Source: Bettongia penicillata ogilbyi | Lineage: Eukaryota; Chordata; Mammalia; Diprotodontia; Potoroidae | DNA length: 64,000 nucleotides | Direction of reading: 5' to 3' | Assembly: GCA_023548195.1 (NCBI GenBank) | Contig: JAJHZJ010000579.1 | Span: 1,528,084-1,592,083, forward strand | In this document: positions 52,976 through 62,289 of the stretch, piece by piece | Position numbering within the stretch: the first letter of the stretch is position 1 | Layout of the letters: each line of letters opens with the position of its first letter | The notes under the pieces: generated by a model | Databases searched by the model: none | What the model saw: only the letters and a program-made list of their open reading frames with translations | What the model was told of the DNA's origin: nothing | Translations under genes and position numbers: made by a program

Positions 52976-53557
52976 ACTTTCCCCTTTTCTTAGGGAATTT
53001 TCTATCTGATTCAGTTTTCTTTTCCTGATTCAGCTTTCAAGTCTCTGCCCTCACACTTAGGGACTTCCGTGTGGACAAGGAGGTAGAAGAGAGAGAATTA
53101 AGGAGAATTGTCACCCACAAGAGGGAACAAAAATTTCTTTAAAGTGTTTAGAGTAACAAGGAATCATTTTTATCAGCTCTTCTTTCCCTCCCGTCATAGA
53201 AAATATTCCTAATATGTCCATATTCCTTAATCTTATTTCCTCTTTGGCTCTAACAGTTACCTGCTTTGTCATATTTATCTGCAACCTTCTCCTCAAACAT
53301 ATATACACACTATTTTCTTCTTCCCGTTAGCCTACACAGAAGCTTATTTCTCCACAATTCCAAAAAGCCTTTCCTTTACCCTCCTAAAATTTTAGAAAAT
53401 TGCCTAAACCCTGAGAAATTAAGGGATGTGGCCTGGCCCAGGTCAGAAAGTCAATATGGATCACAGGCAAGGTTTTACCCCAGTTACTATCCTATCTACT
53501 TTTCAGTTCCATCTCACTCTCTCCTCAACTTTCCTTGAAACCAGAATTCCGTCCCCA
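52976..53557. other. unassigned spacer
   Basis: C- and T-rich; may include decayed L2 but not enough to call. Confidence 0.35.
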
Positions 53558-53725
53558 TCACTCTGTTGAAGCTTCTCTCAGTAAAGTCAACAATGGTCAA
53601 ATCTAGTATCTTTTTTTTTGGTCTTCATTCTTTTTTTAACTCTTTGAAGCTTTTGATGTCCTTTACCCCGCTCTCTGGTGTATGTCTCCTCTCTTGACTG
53701 CAGAGATATCATATTCTCCTAGTTT
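53558..53725 (+). repeat. L2 ORF2 fragment
   Basis: CTCTCAGTAAAGTCAACAAT, GGTCAAATCTAGTATC, then TTTGAAGCTTTTGATGTCCT correspond to the L2 reverse transcriptase segment before the catalytic box (SKVTND ... SAAFDT). Broken. Confidence 0.5.
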
Positions 53726-53741
53726 TCCATGAATCATGAAT

Positions 53742-53870
53742 CTCATGAATCAATCAGAGAGCATTTATTAGGTTCTTACAATATGTCAGGCATTGTTGTA
53801 GGTACTGTACACACAAACACAAATTCAGTAAGGGACTGGCCAAATGGGACCCTTGTCCTCAGAGCACACT
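53742..53870 (-). repeat. L2 3' end, reverse
   Basis: AATCAATCAGAGAGCATTTA, TTAGGTTCTTACAATATGTC, AGGCATTGTTGTAGGTACTG. Confidence 0.7.
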
Positions 53871-54860
53871 CAGCAACCTCTTCCTGTTGCCAAACCACAT
53901 AAGGAAATTTGATGAGCTTAATTCTAGAAGTTTATGAAGACTTGTAATGGAAGAGTCCTCTTTGCTGCTTAAGAATATGTACAGATACATGACTTCCAAG
54001 TTACTGGGCTGGAACTGAGTATGATACAGAAGGTTGCCATTGGAGGAAAATCAATAGCTTTCTTCTCTGGTGATGAGCTAAGAAGTTCCCAGCTGTGGGC
54101 CTGCAGATGAAGGAGGGTCCTCAAGTCTTCTCTCACTTGGAGCCAGTATGAAGGATGGCCATGAAGCTCTGCTCTTGCCTCTGTTATTTCTATTATTTCC
54201 TGCTCTTGGGTGGAGGAATATTGGAGATAGCCATGATCCTCTAATTTTCCAAAAGGTCAAAAGTGGAAGTCCCCAGAGGTCCAAACAATAGAATCCATAA
54301 TGAAGTTTGCCAGCAAGGCCCTGAGGAGTAATCTGCTTGACCCAGACCAGGATTGGTTTATTTCCAAAGGTTATGTCTTGCCAAAGTAAAGAAGAGACCT
54401 AGTCCATTGACTATGATGAATTCGGAAGTGAATTTCATGGGATGTATGATTTATAGTAGCTGCTACACTTTGAGGCCAGTCTTCCAAAGAACTGAAAGGA
54501 GAGTCTGCTCCTATTCCAGGGGATTTGAGTGGATTTCTGTTTGCACTTCTATTCTTGCTATATTTTCTCAGAAAAAAAAATGCCTCATTTATAAAGGCTA
54601 ATTGATGTTAATTAGTTAAATAACATTTGGCTACCAATCAATTACATTAAAAGATATTAATAGGTGCTGGTTAGATGATATTGAAGAGATAACTGGCAGT
54701 AGATATTGCAGGGACATATCAGAAAACTACCCCCATTCCTTCAAGGCTACCCCTAGAACTCTGAGGGAGATAAAACCAACTTTGCTCTGGAGAACCAACT
54801 TGTCAATGGTTATTGGAATTGGGATAAGGAACTTGAGAGTTTATAAATGCTATACATAGA
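53871..54860. other. unassigned non-coding stretch
   Basis: Nothing recognised. Confidence 0.4.
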
Positions 54861-54861
54861 A

Positions 54862-55333
54862 TGAAATAACCCCTACTCTCAAAGAGCATATATTTCATTG
54901 GGGAGAAATCAAAAGTGCATGTGAGTATGTGTGTGTGAATGTGGGTATAGGTGTATATACATATATATGTGCATACAGAATAAATATAAAGAGAATGAAA
55001 ATAAATACAAGATCATTAAATGCAAGGTAGGTAGCAAGGAATAAGCTGTGGGTATCAGGAAAGACTTCATGCAAAAAATAGTTCAGCTGTATCTTAGAGG
55101 AAGAGAGATTCGACTAAGTGGAGCCTAGCAGGGAGTACATTTCAGGCATGGGAGATAGCCGATGAAAAAGTACAGAGATAGGAGATGGAATGCTATCTTT
55201 GAGAAAAAGAAAAGAAGGGTAACTTGGCTGAAAACTGACATGAAGGAAGGGGAGTAATTTGAATGAGGCTAAAAAGATAAGTTGGAGTAGGCTTGAAAAG
55301 AGCTTTAAAAGCCAAACAGAGGAGTTTATATTT
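54862..55333 (-). repeat. L2 3' region, reverse
   Basis: ACTCTCAAAGAGCATATATT, CAGGAAAGACTTCATGCAAA, CATTTCAGGCATGGGAGATA, GCCGATGAAAAAGTACAGAG, AAAGAGCTTTAAAAGCCAAA, CAGAGGAGTTTATATTTT. It contains a TATATG microsatellite near 54955-54970. Confidence 0.78.
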
Positions 55334-56350
55334 TTTTTCTAGAGGCCATATTAATCACCTCTTTCTCCTTATGTCTTCTTCTTTGGATCTTCTTACAACC
55401 CCTTGTTCTCCTAAAGTGTGTCCCTAGCCCTCTTGTCTTCTCTACTATATCCCTTAGCACTCTCAATTCCCTTCAATTGTTTCAATAATCATCTCTCTAC
55501 AAATGACTGCTATGATTCTAATTCTAATTCCAGTCTCTTTTCTGAGTTCCAGACCCACAGTTACAAGGGCCATCATGACTTTCCCACCTAGATATCCCCT
55601 TGATACCTCGATATCCCCTTGATACAACTCAGCATGTCCAAAACCAGCTTTTGATATTTCTTTCCTAAACATGCCTCCTCATTTGACTTCCAGGAGTACC
55701 ACTACTCCTTTATGTCATAAAGTCCGTAACCTTGGAGCTACTACCCTTCAACTCTTTCTTTTCCCTACCCTTCATATCCAAACAGCTGTTAAGTCCTGTA
55801 GCTTCCATCTCCACAATTGTTATTCAATTTATATTTTTCTATATTCCCAGTATCATTATCCTAATATAGACCCTCATTAGTGGACTGTTGCAATATTCTT
55901 CTAACAGGATTTGCTGCCTTTACTCTTTTTCCCTTCTAATTCATCCTTCAGATCACTGCTAGAATAATCTGTTAGGCATAGATCTCAGTATAATAGCCCT
56001 GGTTCCAAAAATCCTAAGTGACTCCCTTCCAAATAAAGTCTTAAGTTCTGTGTGACTTTCAAGGCCTCTCCCGAACTAGTATCTACCTGCCTCTTCCGTC
56101 ATCTCAAATTACTTCCCTTGACATATTCTACTTGAGTCAAAAAGGAACAATTCTCCCCCATCAACCAGAAACATGGCATGTCCAAGCCTTTGCTCATTAA
56201 AATTCCACTTCCTGCTGGAAATCTTCTTCAATATGTTTGGTCAAGAATAACTACACTATCCCTTCACTTTGTACCTCAAATTTTCTATTGTAACTTTCAG
56301 ATATAATGACTATGTCATTTGTCACTTATTGTAATAGTCACTGTAACATA
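55334..56350 (+). repeat. L2 ORF2 3' end and 3' UTR, forward (split by MAR1)
   Basis: ACTCAGCATGTCCAAAACCA, GTCATAAAGTCCGTAACCTT, GGACTGTTGCAATATTC, AACAGGATTTGCTGCC, TTTCAAGGCCTCTCCCG, AAGCCTTTGCTCATTAAAAT, GGAAATCTTCTTCAATATG. It lies head-to-head with the reverse L2 ending at 55333 and resumes at 56612. A 16-base word is tandemly repeated at 55591-55606 and 55610-55625. Confidence 0.78.
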
Positions 56351-56365
56351 TTAATTACTTATTCA

Positions 56366-56611
56366 GAGGAATCTTGAGCTTGGAATCAGGAAGACTCAAC
56401 TTCATGAGTTCGAATCCAGCCTCAGACACTTACTAGCTGTGTGACCTTGGACAAGTCATTTAACTTTAATACTTAACATTTAACCTCAGTTTCCTCATCT
56501 ATAAAATGAGTTGGAGGAGGAAATGCAAACCTCTCCAGCCATCTTTGCCAAGAAAACTCCAAATTGGGTTACAAAGAGTTGCGCATGACTGAAATTACTG
56601 AACAACAATAT
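56366..56611 (+). repeat. MAR1-like SINE, forward, nested in L2
   Basis: CTTGGAATCAGGAAGACTCA, GAGTTCGAATCCAGCCTCAG, TACTAGCTGTGTGACCTTGG, CTCAGTTTCCTCATCTATAA, CATCTTTGCCAAGAAAACTC, CAAATTGGGTTACAAAGAGT, TGAAATTACTGAACAACAAT. Confidence 0.93.
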
Positions 56612-56690
56612 TATGAATCACAGTTGTCTCTGTTGGTGTCTTCTCCATTAGATCATAAATTCCAGGAAGGCTGAGACCAGGTAGATTCCA
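56612..56690 (+). repeat. L2 3' UTR, right part
   Basis: CTTCTCCATTAGATCATAAA, TTCCAGGAAGGCTGAGACCA continues the L2 interrupted by MAR1. Confidence 0.6.
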
Positions 56691-57499
56691 GAGCCTGCTC
56701 CTGTGGGGTGGAGAGAGCTGATTATAAAATTTTCAGTCTGAGTATTTACACCTTAGAAATGGGTGTACAAATACAAATATAAATCTGATTCATTATTTTG
56801 ACTATTTAGGCTTTCAAAAGTGACAAAGAAAAAACTGTTAATAATACAGCTTAAAAACAAAAGGTTAATTGTTGAACAGTTATCAGAATACCCCTTGCTG
56901 GGTCCACCACTTATTTAAGCTTTGCATATCCCCAACCTTATAATGTAGCACTTTTTCTATTGTGTTTTTTGTTTATTAATATCCCCATCTTTATGTAAGG
57001 ATTGTCACATTAATAAGTTTGGAATTCTTTGCAAAGTAGTTCTTGAATTCTTTTAACTCAGCTAATTGATTGATTGCATCCATAATTAAGATGTGTCATA
57101 GTGTGTAGGCTTCTCTATTTTCCTTACTTGATCAATCTTTAAAATGTCTTGAGTCACCTTTAATTTTGCCGAGTTTATGCAAGTGCCTTGATGGATTTGT
57201 CTGTTATTGTTATCTAACTAGAAGGGTGATTTAAGAGCCCAGGGCTTTTCTCTGTGCTACCACACAGAGAAATGGCTTTTCTTTAATGGCTTGAAGAAGC
57301 CATTTTTCTCAAGTTTTTAATGAAAAGTCTCCAAAATTCCTGCCAATTGTTTGCTTTAAAAAAAAATTTCACTTTCTTTCTCATTAATTTCAGCATTTTG
57401 TTGTAACTCCGTTTCTAAAATGATTAATGATTCATTGGATGTTGTTTTTCCTCTGCACCCAAAAGACTTAAGTCAGCTTATGCTCAGTAAATTTCAAAA
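56691..57499. other. unassigned stretch with two small perfect hairpins
   Basis: No gene or repeat. Hairpin 1 has arms 57247-57256 and 57263-57272 (TTTCTCTGTG/CACAGAGAAA); hairpin 2 has arms 57285-57292 and 57297-57304 (AATGGCTT/AAGCCATT). Confidence 0.5.
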
Positions 57500-57675
57500 A
57501 ATCATAACATTTTCTAGCTGGAATATGCCTTAGAACTGATCTAATTCAATGTCTTGATTATATAGATGAGGGAACTAAAGATCAGAAAAATTAGGTGACT
57601 TGACTAAGGTCACACAATTATTTAGTAGAATAGTAGGGATAGAGCCCTGATCTTTTGACTCAGCAGTACAATGTT
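57500..57675 (-). repeat. MIR3-like SINE, reverse
   Basis: CTAGCTGGAATATGCCTTAG, TTATATAGATGAGGGAACTA, AGGTGACTTGACTAAGGTCA, CACAATTATTTAGTAGAATA. Confidence 0.8.
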
Positions 57676-57729
57676 CCTTTTAAGACATCAGGCAACCTGT
57701 TCATCATTATTTGACTTCTCTTTCATCAT

Positions 57730-57920
57730 CATCATCAATGGAAAGAGTGGTGTAACTGGAATCAGAGAAGCAGCATTCGAATTCCAGCTGTGCTACAATT
57801 ATCTATGTGACATTGGACAACTCATTAAACTTTTCTGTGCCTCAGCTGTCTTACCTATAAAATAAAAAGTTTGGATACAATGATTTCTCAGGTCCCTTCT
57901 AACTCGAAATCTATGACTTT
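57730..57920 (+). repeat. MIR3-like SINE with L3 tail, forward
   Basis: GTAACTGGAATCAGAGAAGC, TCGAATTCCAGCTGTGC, TGCCTCAGCTGTCTTACCTA, AGTTTGGATACAATGATTTC, AGGTCCCTTCTAACTCGAAA, TCTATGA. Inverted relative to the copy at 57500. Confidence 0.85.
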
Positions 57921-59007
57921 GGTTTTGGATTGGTCTTGTGATTCCAGTGGTGTAGGAAACTTTCAATACGGAAATTCCCTCAATTTAATGCAAATTAGCA
58001 GATCATCCATAGCTTATAGTCTTAGAAAATTATTAGAAACAAGGCAAGATTAGATTAGGGTTAGATTATGGGGTCACAAAATTATTATGTGTGAGAGACT
58101 ACTTAAATTCTTCCTAATTTCTAGGCTTCGTCTTGATCTGATACACTATGGATAGAAAAAGGCATAGATTGGACCTACAATTTCTCCAGTGTAAGGAACA
58201 CCCAGTATGGAATTATCTTTACCAGTAAGTACAGGTCAGCAGGATCTTGACAACTTTATGGCCTTAGAGAAATGCCGAAAGCACAAAAAGGTTAATTGGC
58301 AGTAGTACAACAAGCCTATATCAGAAGAGAGACTTGAACCATGCCTTCTTAACTCTGAGGCTAGCTCCTTGTCTACTAACTCATTCTGGTCTTCATCTTA
58401 CTGTTATGTGCAATGTAAATATACCAACCTTCACATATCATGCTGACAAAAAGAAACTGTATTGTCTCAACAGGCTAAGTATGTATTGCTGTATTTTTGA
58501 CCCTGAAAGAAATTAGAGATTGCAGAAATCCACCATTCCAGAAAATTGGAAAAATCTAATTATTTTGAGGACCAAGCACAATGAAGGAAAGAAATAGGGT
58601 TTCATAACCACCAAGATGGCAAAAGAGTCCCTAACTCTCTAATCCTCAAAAACAATGGATTAGGAAGAGGGTCATTATCCTGTGGGATATTGAGTTTCCC
58701 GGATGTCTGTTCTGCTTGTTCTACTTAGATAGACAGCTGTCAGGTAGAGGCTTAATTCTAAGAGGGTAAGGAAACCAAGGTTTGTCCTTTGGGACAGATC
58801 AAGCAAAGCACAGATTGTTAGCATATCAGTTGTCATCACAATGGTACCAGATAGATTTCTTTCTTTTTTTTCATCACTCAAAAGGAATACTTTGCTTCAG
58901 CCAGAGAAGCCTTCTGGGAATTGGGTCCTATCACATGTGAATTTTTTTTCTTACGATATATTGATGCTACACATAACGCATTCCTTCCATTCAAGTAAGA
59001 ATCAATG
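57921..59007. other. unassigned non-coding stretch
   Basis: Holds one copy of a 52-base duplicated segment (58613-58664). No gene recognised. Confidence 0.4.
58613..58664. repeat. dispersed 52-base duplicate, copy 1
   Basis: Aligns without gaps to 60403-60454 with 45 of 52 bases identical. Starts AAGATGGC; family unknown. Confidence 0.7.
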
Positions 59008-59214
59008 TTTCATAGAATCATAGTCCTAGAATTGAAATAGAGCTCAGAAGCCATCTAGTCTGGCTCCCACATTTTAGAGTTTAGGAACTGAGATCCAGAG
59101 TGATTGAGTGCCTTGTCCAAAGTCACCTATGCGGCAAGTGGCAGGGATGGGAGTCAAACCAATATCCTCTATCCCTAAATCCAGTACTCCTTCCACTTGA
59201 CTACACTGAAGTTT
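59008..59214 (-). repeat. MIR3-like SINE, reverse, complete
   Basis: CATAGAATCATAGTCCTAGA, AGAAGCCATCTAGTCTGGCT, CCCACATTTTAGAGTTTAGG, AACTGAGATCCAGAGTGATT, GTCCAAAGTCACCTATGCGG, CAAGTGGCAGGGATGGGAGT. Confidence 0.88.
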
Positions 59215-59394
59215 CTCAAAAACAATTAAGAAGATACACTGTAATCAGTTTAGCCAAATTGAATGATGCTCAGGTATTTAAAATGCACTTTAGTCTTATT
59301 TTCATATGAATAACACAGAGTTTAACTTCATTTCACAAAGGGCTAGGTTCAGATGAACAAGAGGGTCAGGGCTGCAGAATCACAGAATAAATAG

Positions 59395-59590
59395 TAAACT
59401 GGATTGTAAAACAGTAGAAAGACACTGTTTCTGGAGTCAGAGGACCAAGGTTTAAATTCTGCTTCAGAAATGGTACGACTTGACCTAGTCCCTTAAACTC
59501 CTTTGGTCTTCATTTCCTCATTTGGAAAATGTCTTGGACTAGATGATCTCTAAGAAGCCTTCTGGTTCTGGGTCTACAATCCTGTATTCT
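59395..59590 (+). repeat. MIR3-like SINE with L3 tail, forward
   Basis: CTGTTTCTGGAGTCAGAGGA, CCAAGGTTTAAATTCTGCTT, TTCATTTCCTCATTTGGAAA, TTGGACTAGATGATCTCTAA, GAAGCCTTCTGGTTCTGGGT. Confidence 0.85.
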
Positions 59591-59591
59591 A

Positions 59592-59725
59592 CCCAGTTCA
59601 GCTCATACCTGAACAAAATTCTGTTCTGCAACACAACTAAAAAGTGGTCATCCATTCCATTCCACTTTTGCAGAGCTCTAATTATTAGGAAGTTTTCCTG
59701 ACTCAAGCTCTAAATTCACTTCTTC
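59592..59725 (-). repeat. CR1/L3 3' region, reverse, left part
   Basis: AAAATTCTGTTCTGCAACAC, AAAAAGTGGTCATCCATTCC, GCAGAGCTCTAATTATTAGG, AAGTTTTCCTGACTCAAGC. Confidence 0.78.
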
Positions 59726-59831
59726 GTAAAAATGAGTTGGAGAAGGAAATGGCAAACTACTCCAGTATCTTTGCCCCAAAATGGGGTCACAAAGAGTCAG
59801 ACATGACAGAAACAATTAAACAGAAACAAAA
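59726..59831 (+). repeat. MAR1-like SINE 3' half, nested in CR1/L3
   Basis: GTAAAAATGAGTTGGAGAAG, GAAATGGCAAACTACTCCAG, TATCTTTGCCCCAAAATGGG, GTCACAAAGAGTCAGACATG. The 5' half is missing. Confidence 0.88.
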
Positions 59832-60385
59832 ACCTCCATCATTGCTTGTGGTTCTGCTTTGCAAAGCGAAGCAAAACCAGTCATATCTTTCTTCCATATA
59901 ATAGTCCTTCAATTACTGGAAAATAGATATCACACCTTCTCCTGAGTCTTCTCTTCCTCTTGCTAAACATCTCTAGTTCCTTCGACAGATGACATTTTCT
60001 CAAAGCACTTCACAATCCTGTTACTCTCCTCTGGATGCTCTCCAGCTTATCAGTGTTCTTCTAAAACTATGACATCTAGAATGAAATATAGCAATTCAGA
60101 TATGATCTGACCAGGGCAAAGTTAAGAGAGATTGCCAAGCTCTGGACACAATGCCACTCTAAATGTTATCTAAAGTTGCTTTCACTTTTTTTGACTGCCA
60201 AATCATGCTGATGACTCATATGAAGATTGCAGTCCACTAAAACTGCCAGATCTTTTAACAGATGAAGTATTATCTATCCATGACTCCCCCATCTTGTACT
60301 TGTGAAATCAGCTCGATTTTTTAAAAAATGGAACCAAAGTGTGAGATTTTGTACTATCTCTATTACATTTCATTTTATTGACTAC
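59832..60385 (-). repeat. CR1/L3 ORF2 end and 3' region, reverse, right part
   Basis: CCTGAGTCTTCTCTTCCTCT, TGCTAAACATCTCTAGTTCC, CTCTGGATGCTCTCCAGCTT, AGATATGATCTGACCAGGGC, GCAGTCCACTAAAACTGCCA, CCCCCATCTTGTACTTGTGA. Same element class as 8880-10320 and better preserved. Confidence 0.82.
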
Positions 60386-60402
60386 TGGGTTACATGAACA
60401 GT

Positions 60403-60454
60403 AAGATGGCCAAAAAGTCTCTAATTCTCTAAACCTCAAAAACAATGAATTATG
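60403..60454. repeat. dispersed 52-base duplicate, copy 2
   Basis: 45 of 52 bases identical to 58613-58664, same orientation, about 1.79 kb apart. Confidence 0.7.
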
Positions 60455-60790
60455 CATCAGATATAGAGAAAGCACAGCTGAATATATGTCAACAAAGAGA
60501 ACTCTCACAGGATAAAATCCTTATGAATTAACAACAAAGAACTCTAATCTTTAAATCTTTAACTCAGTCTGCATATTTCTCCAGCATCAATGCCCCTGTA
60601 ATAGTGATACAAGCAAATTTATAACCTCGTGACCAGTGTCCATCAAGTGATGCTTCTCCCACCAGCCCACCTACTGCAGAGAATCTGTTAACACATCTCA
60701 CCCCAAACCAGATATTGACTCTGTTTAGCCACGCAAGGAGAAATAATGGAGCTGAAGATATGATGGTTCATGACTGAGAGTTGTCCTAGA

Positions 60791-60813
60791 TTAGGAACCT
60801 CCGAGGTTCCTAA
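60791..60813. repeat. perfect 11-bp inverted repeat around one base
   Basis: Arms TTAGGAACCTC (60791-60801) and GAGGTTCCTAA (60803-60813) flank a single C. It could be a dimeric protein-binding site or chance. Confidence 0.9.
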
Positions 60814-61094
60814 CCCCGAATTTCTTCCTAAAATACCTTCCCCATACCACCTTACCCTGAAAAAAGTAGACACGGATTTAGCCTAGCCACAAAAATAAAG
60901 TAGAGCTATAGAGACCTAAAGAAATAAGGATTAAAGTCTAGCTAGGGTTAGTTCTGCCTTCCAAGAGGATACCCAGGGAAAGTACTTAAGCCAATGAACC
61001 CTAAATCATTCAATGAATTAGAAAACTGGAGTAGCTCTGTATCTCAAAAATCATCAAATAGGGGTCCTTTCCTGGGAAATATGTTTGTTTTTAA

Positions 61095-61950
61095 AAACTA
61101 GGTTGAGTTCTATTATCTTTGATTCTTGCTTGTTTAATCTGTTCCATTGATCTATATTTCTATTATTTTAAAAATCAGTACCAAATGGTTTTTTGTAAAA
61201 TTATTGAGATCTGGAAGTGCTATTTCTCCTTTATTTGACTTTTTCCCCCCTCTGTTTCCATTAATATTAGAAGGGGCTTTTTTATTCCTCCAAATTTTGC
61301 TATTTTGCCAAGCTCTGTAAATTTACTCTTAGGTAATTGGTTATAACACCAAATGTGTGAAGTAACTTACACAGGATTATCATTTTTACCATATTGGCAT
61401 GACCCAACCATGTACACAGAATATCCCTCCAATTACTGAAACTATTTATTGTTTCCTTAAAGTTCATTTTGTAATTGTACTTATGCAGATTTCAAGTGTA
61501 CTTTGATAGACCCCCCAGATATTTATTCTTTCTATATTTATTTTAATGATTTTGTATCATTTCTTTTTGTATTTTATGATGGTCATTTGGAAACTGTGTT
61601 GATTATTTTTCCTTGTGGGTTTATTTTGTATCCTGCTATTTTAACAAAGTTATTGTTCAAATTAATTTCTTTGCTGATTCCCTAGGATTTTCTGGGCAAA
61701 CTATTGTGTTATCATTAAATAGGAATAGTTTTATATCTTTTTCTTTGCCTAAATTTATGACTTCAATTTTTTTTCTCTTGTCAATGTCTCTAACATTTCT
61801 GAACTATAGCAAATAGCAGCCAGAAAGGAGGGCATCCTTGTTTTATTCTTTTATTTGTTGAGAAAATGTCTGGTGTTTCTACATTGCCTATAGTGCCAGT
61901 TCTTGATTTTAGATAGATACTTCTTATCATGTTAAAAAAAAGTTCTTCTA
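61095..61950 (-). pseudogene. L1 ORF2 reverse transcriptase relic, antisense
   Basis: On the reverse strand the conserved words come in L1 order: KQGCPP (near 61830-61850), LGKEKDIKLF then FNDNTIVCPENP (61690-61760, where active elements have FADDMIVY), and QDTK. It continues into the region that ends near 61120. The YADD/FADD aspartates are partly lost and stops are frequent. ORF2 in live L1 provides endonuclease and reverse transcriptase; this copy lacks the endonuclease and is dead. No poly(A) tail or duplication seen. Confidence 0.8.
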
Positions 61951-61954
61951 TGCC

Positions 61955-62285
61955 AGGGCTTCTTAACCTAGGGTCCGTGAATTTGCTTTAAAATGTGAAT
62001 AAATTTCAATTTTAGGAAAAATAAATACTGTAATTAATCACATTAAGAGCAAAATCATCTGCTACAACCCTATGATGATATCACTAGATGGAGAAAAAGG
62101 TTTTGACCAAGAAAAACATTCATTTATGCTAAAAGTATCCCCCCAATAAGTGGTTTAGTGTATTGATTTTTATTTATTTTTTTGTGTGTCATGGACCCCT
62201 ATGGATCCCTTCTTAAAATGTTTTAAAATTATCAAAATAAAATTCATAGGATTGCAAAGAAAAACCAATTATATTTGGTATGTTA
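61955..62285. mobile_element. hAT-like DNA element fragment(s)
   Basis: Left text CAGGGCTTCTTAACCTAGGG then TCCGTGAA resembles a hAT-type terminal inverted repeat. GTGTCATGGACCCCTATGGA at 62186-62205 and AAAATTCATAGGATTGCAAA resemble sub-terminal parts of the same class. The right terminus is not visible. No transposase frame. Confidence 0.4.
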
Positions 62286-62289
62286 TTTC

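Larger units (their letters stand above)
60386..61094. other. unassigned stretch
   Basis: Holds the second copy of the 52-base duplicate and the palindrome at 60791-60813. No gene recognised. Confidence 0.4.

Noticed and set aside
55591..55625. Tandem 16-base word with period 19, considered as a CRISPR-like or regulatory repeat
   Set aside because: Only two units, inside an L2 3' region; a small local duplication.
54862..56350. Twin-primed (5'-inverted) L2 insertion
   Set aside because: Both arms contain the 3' UTR, so they overlap in consensus position, which does not fit a single inverted insertion.
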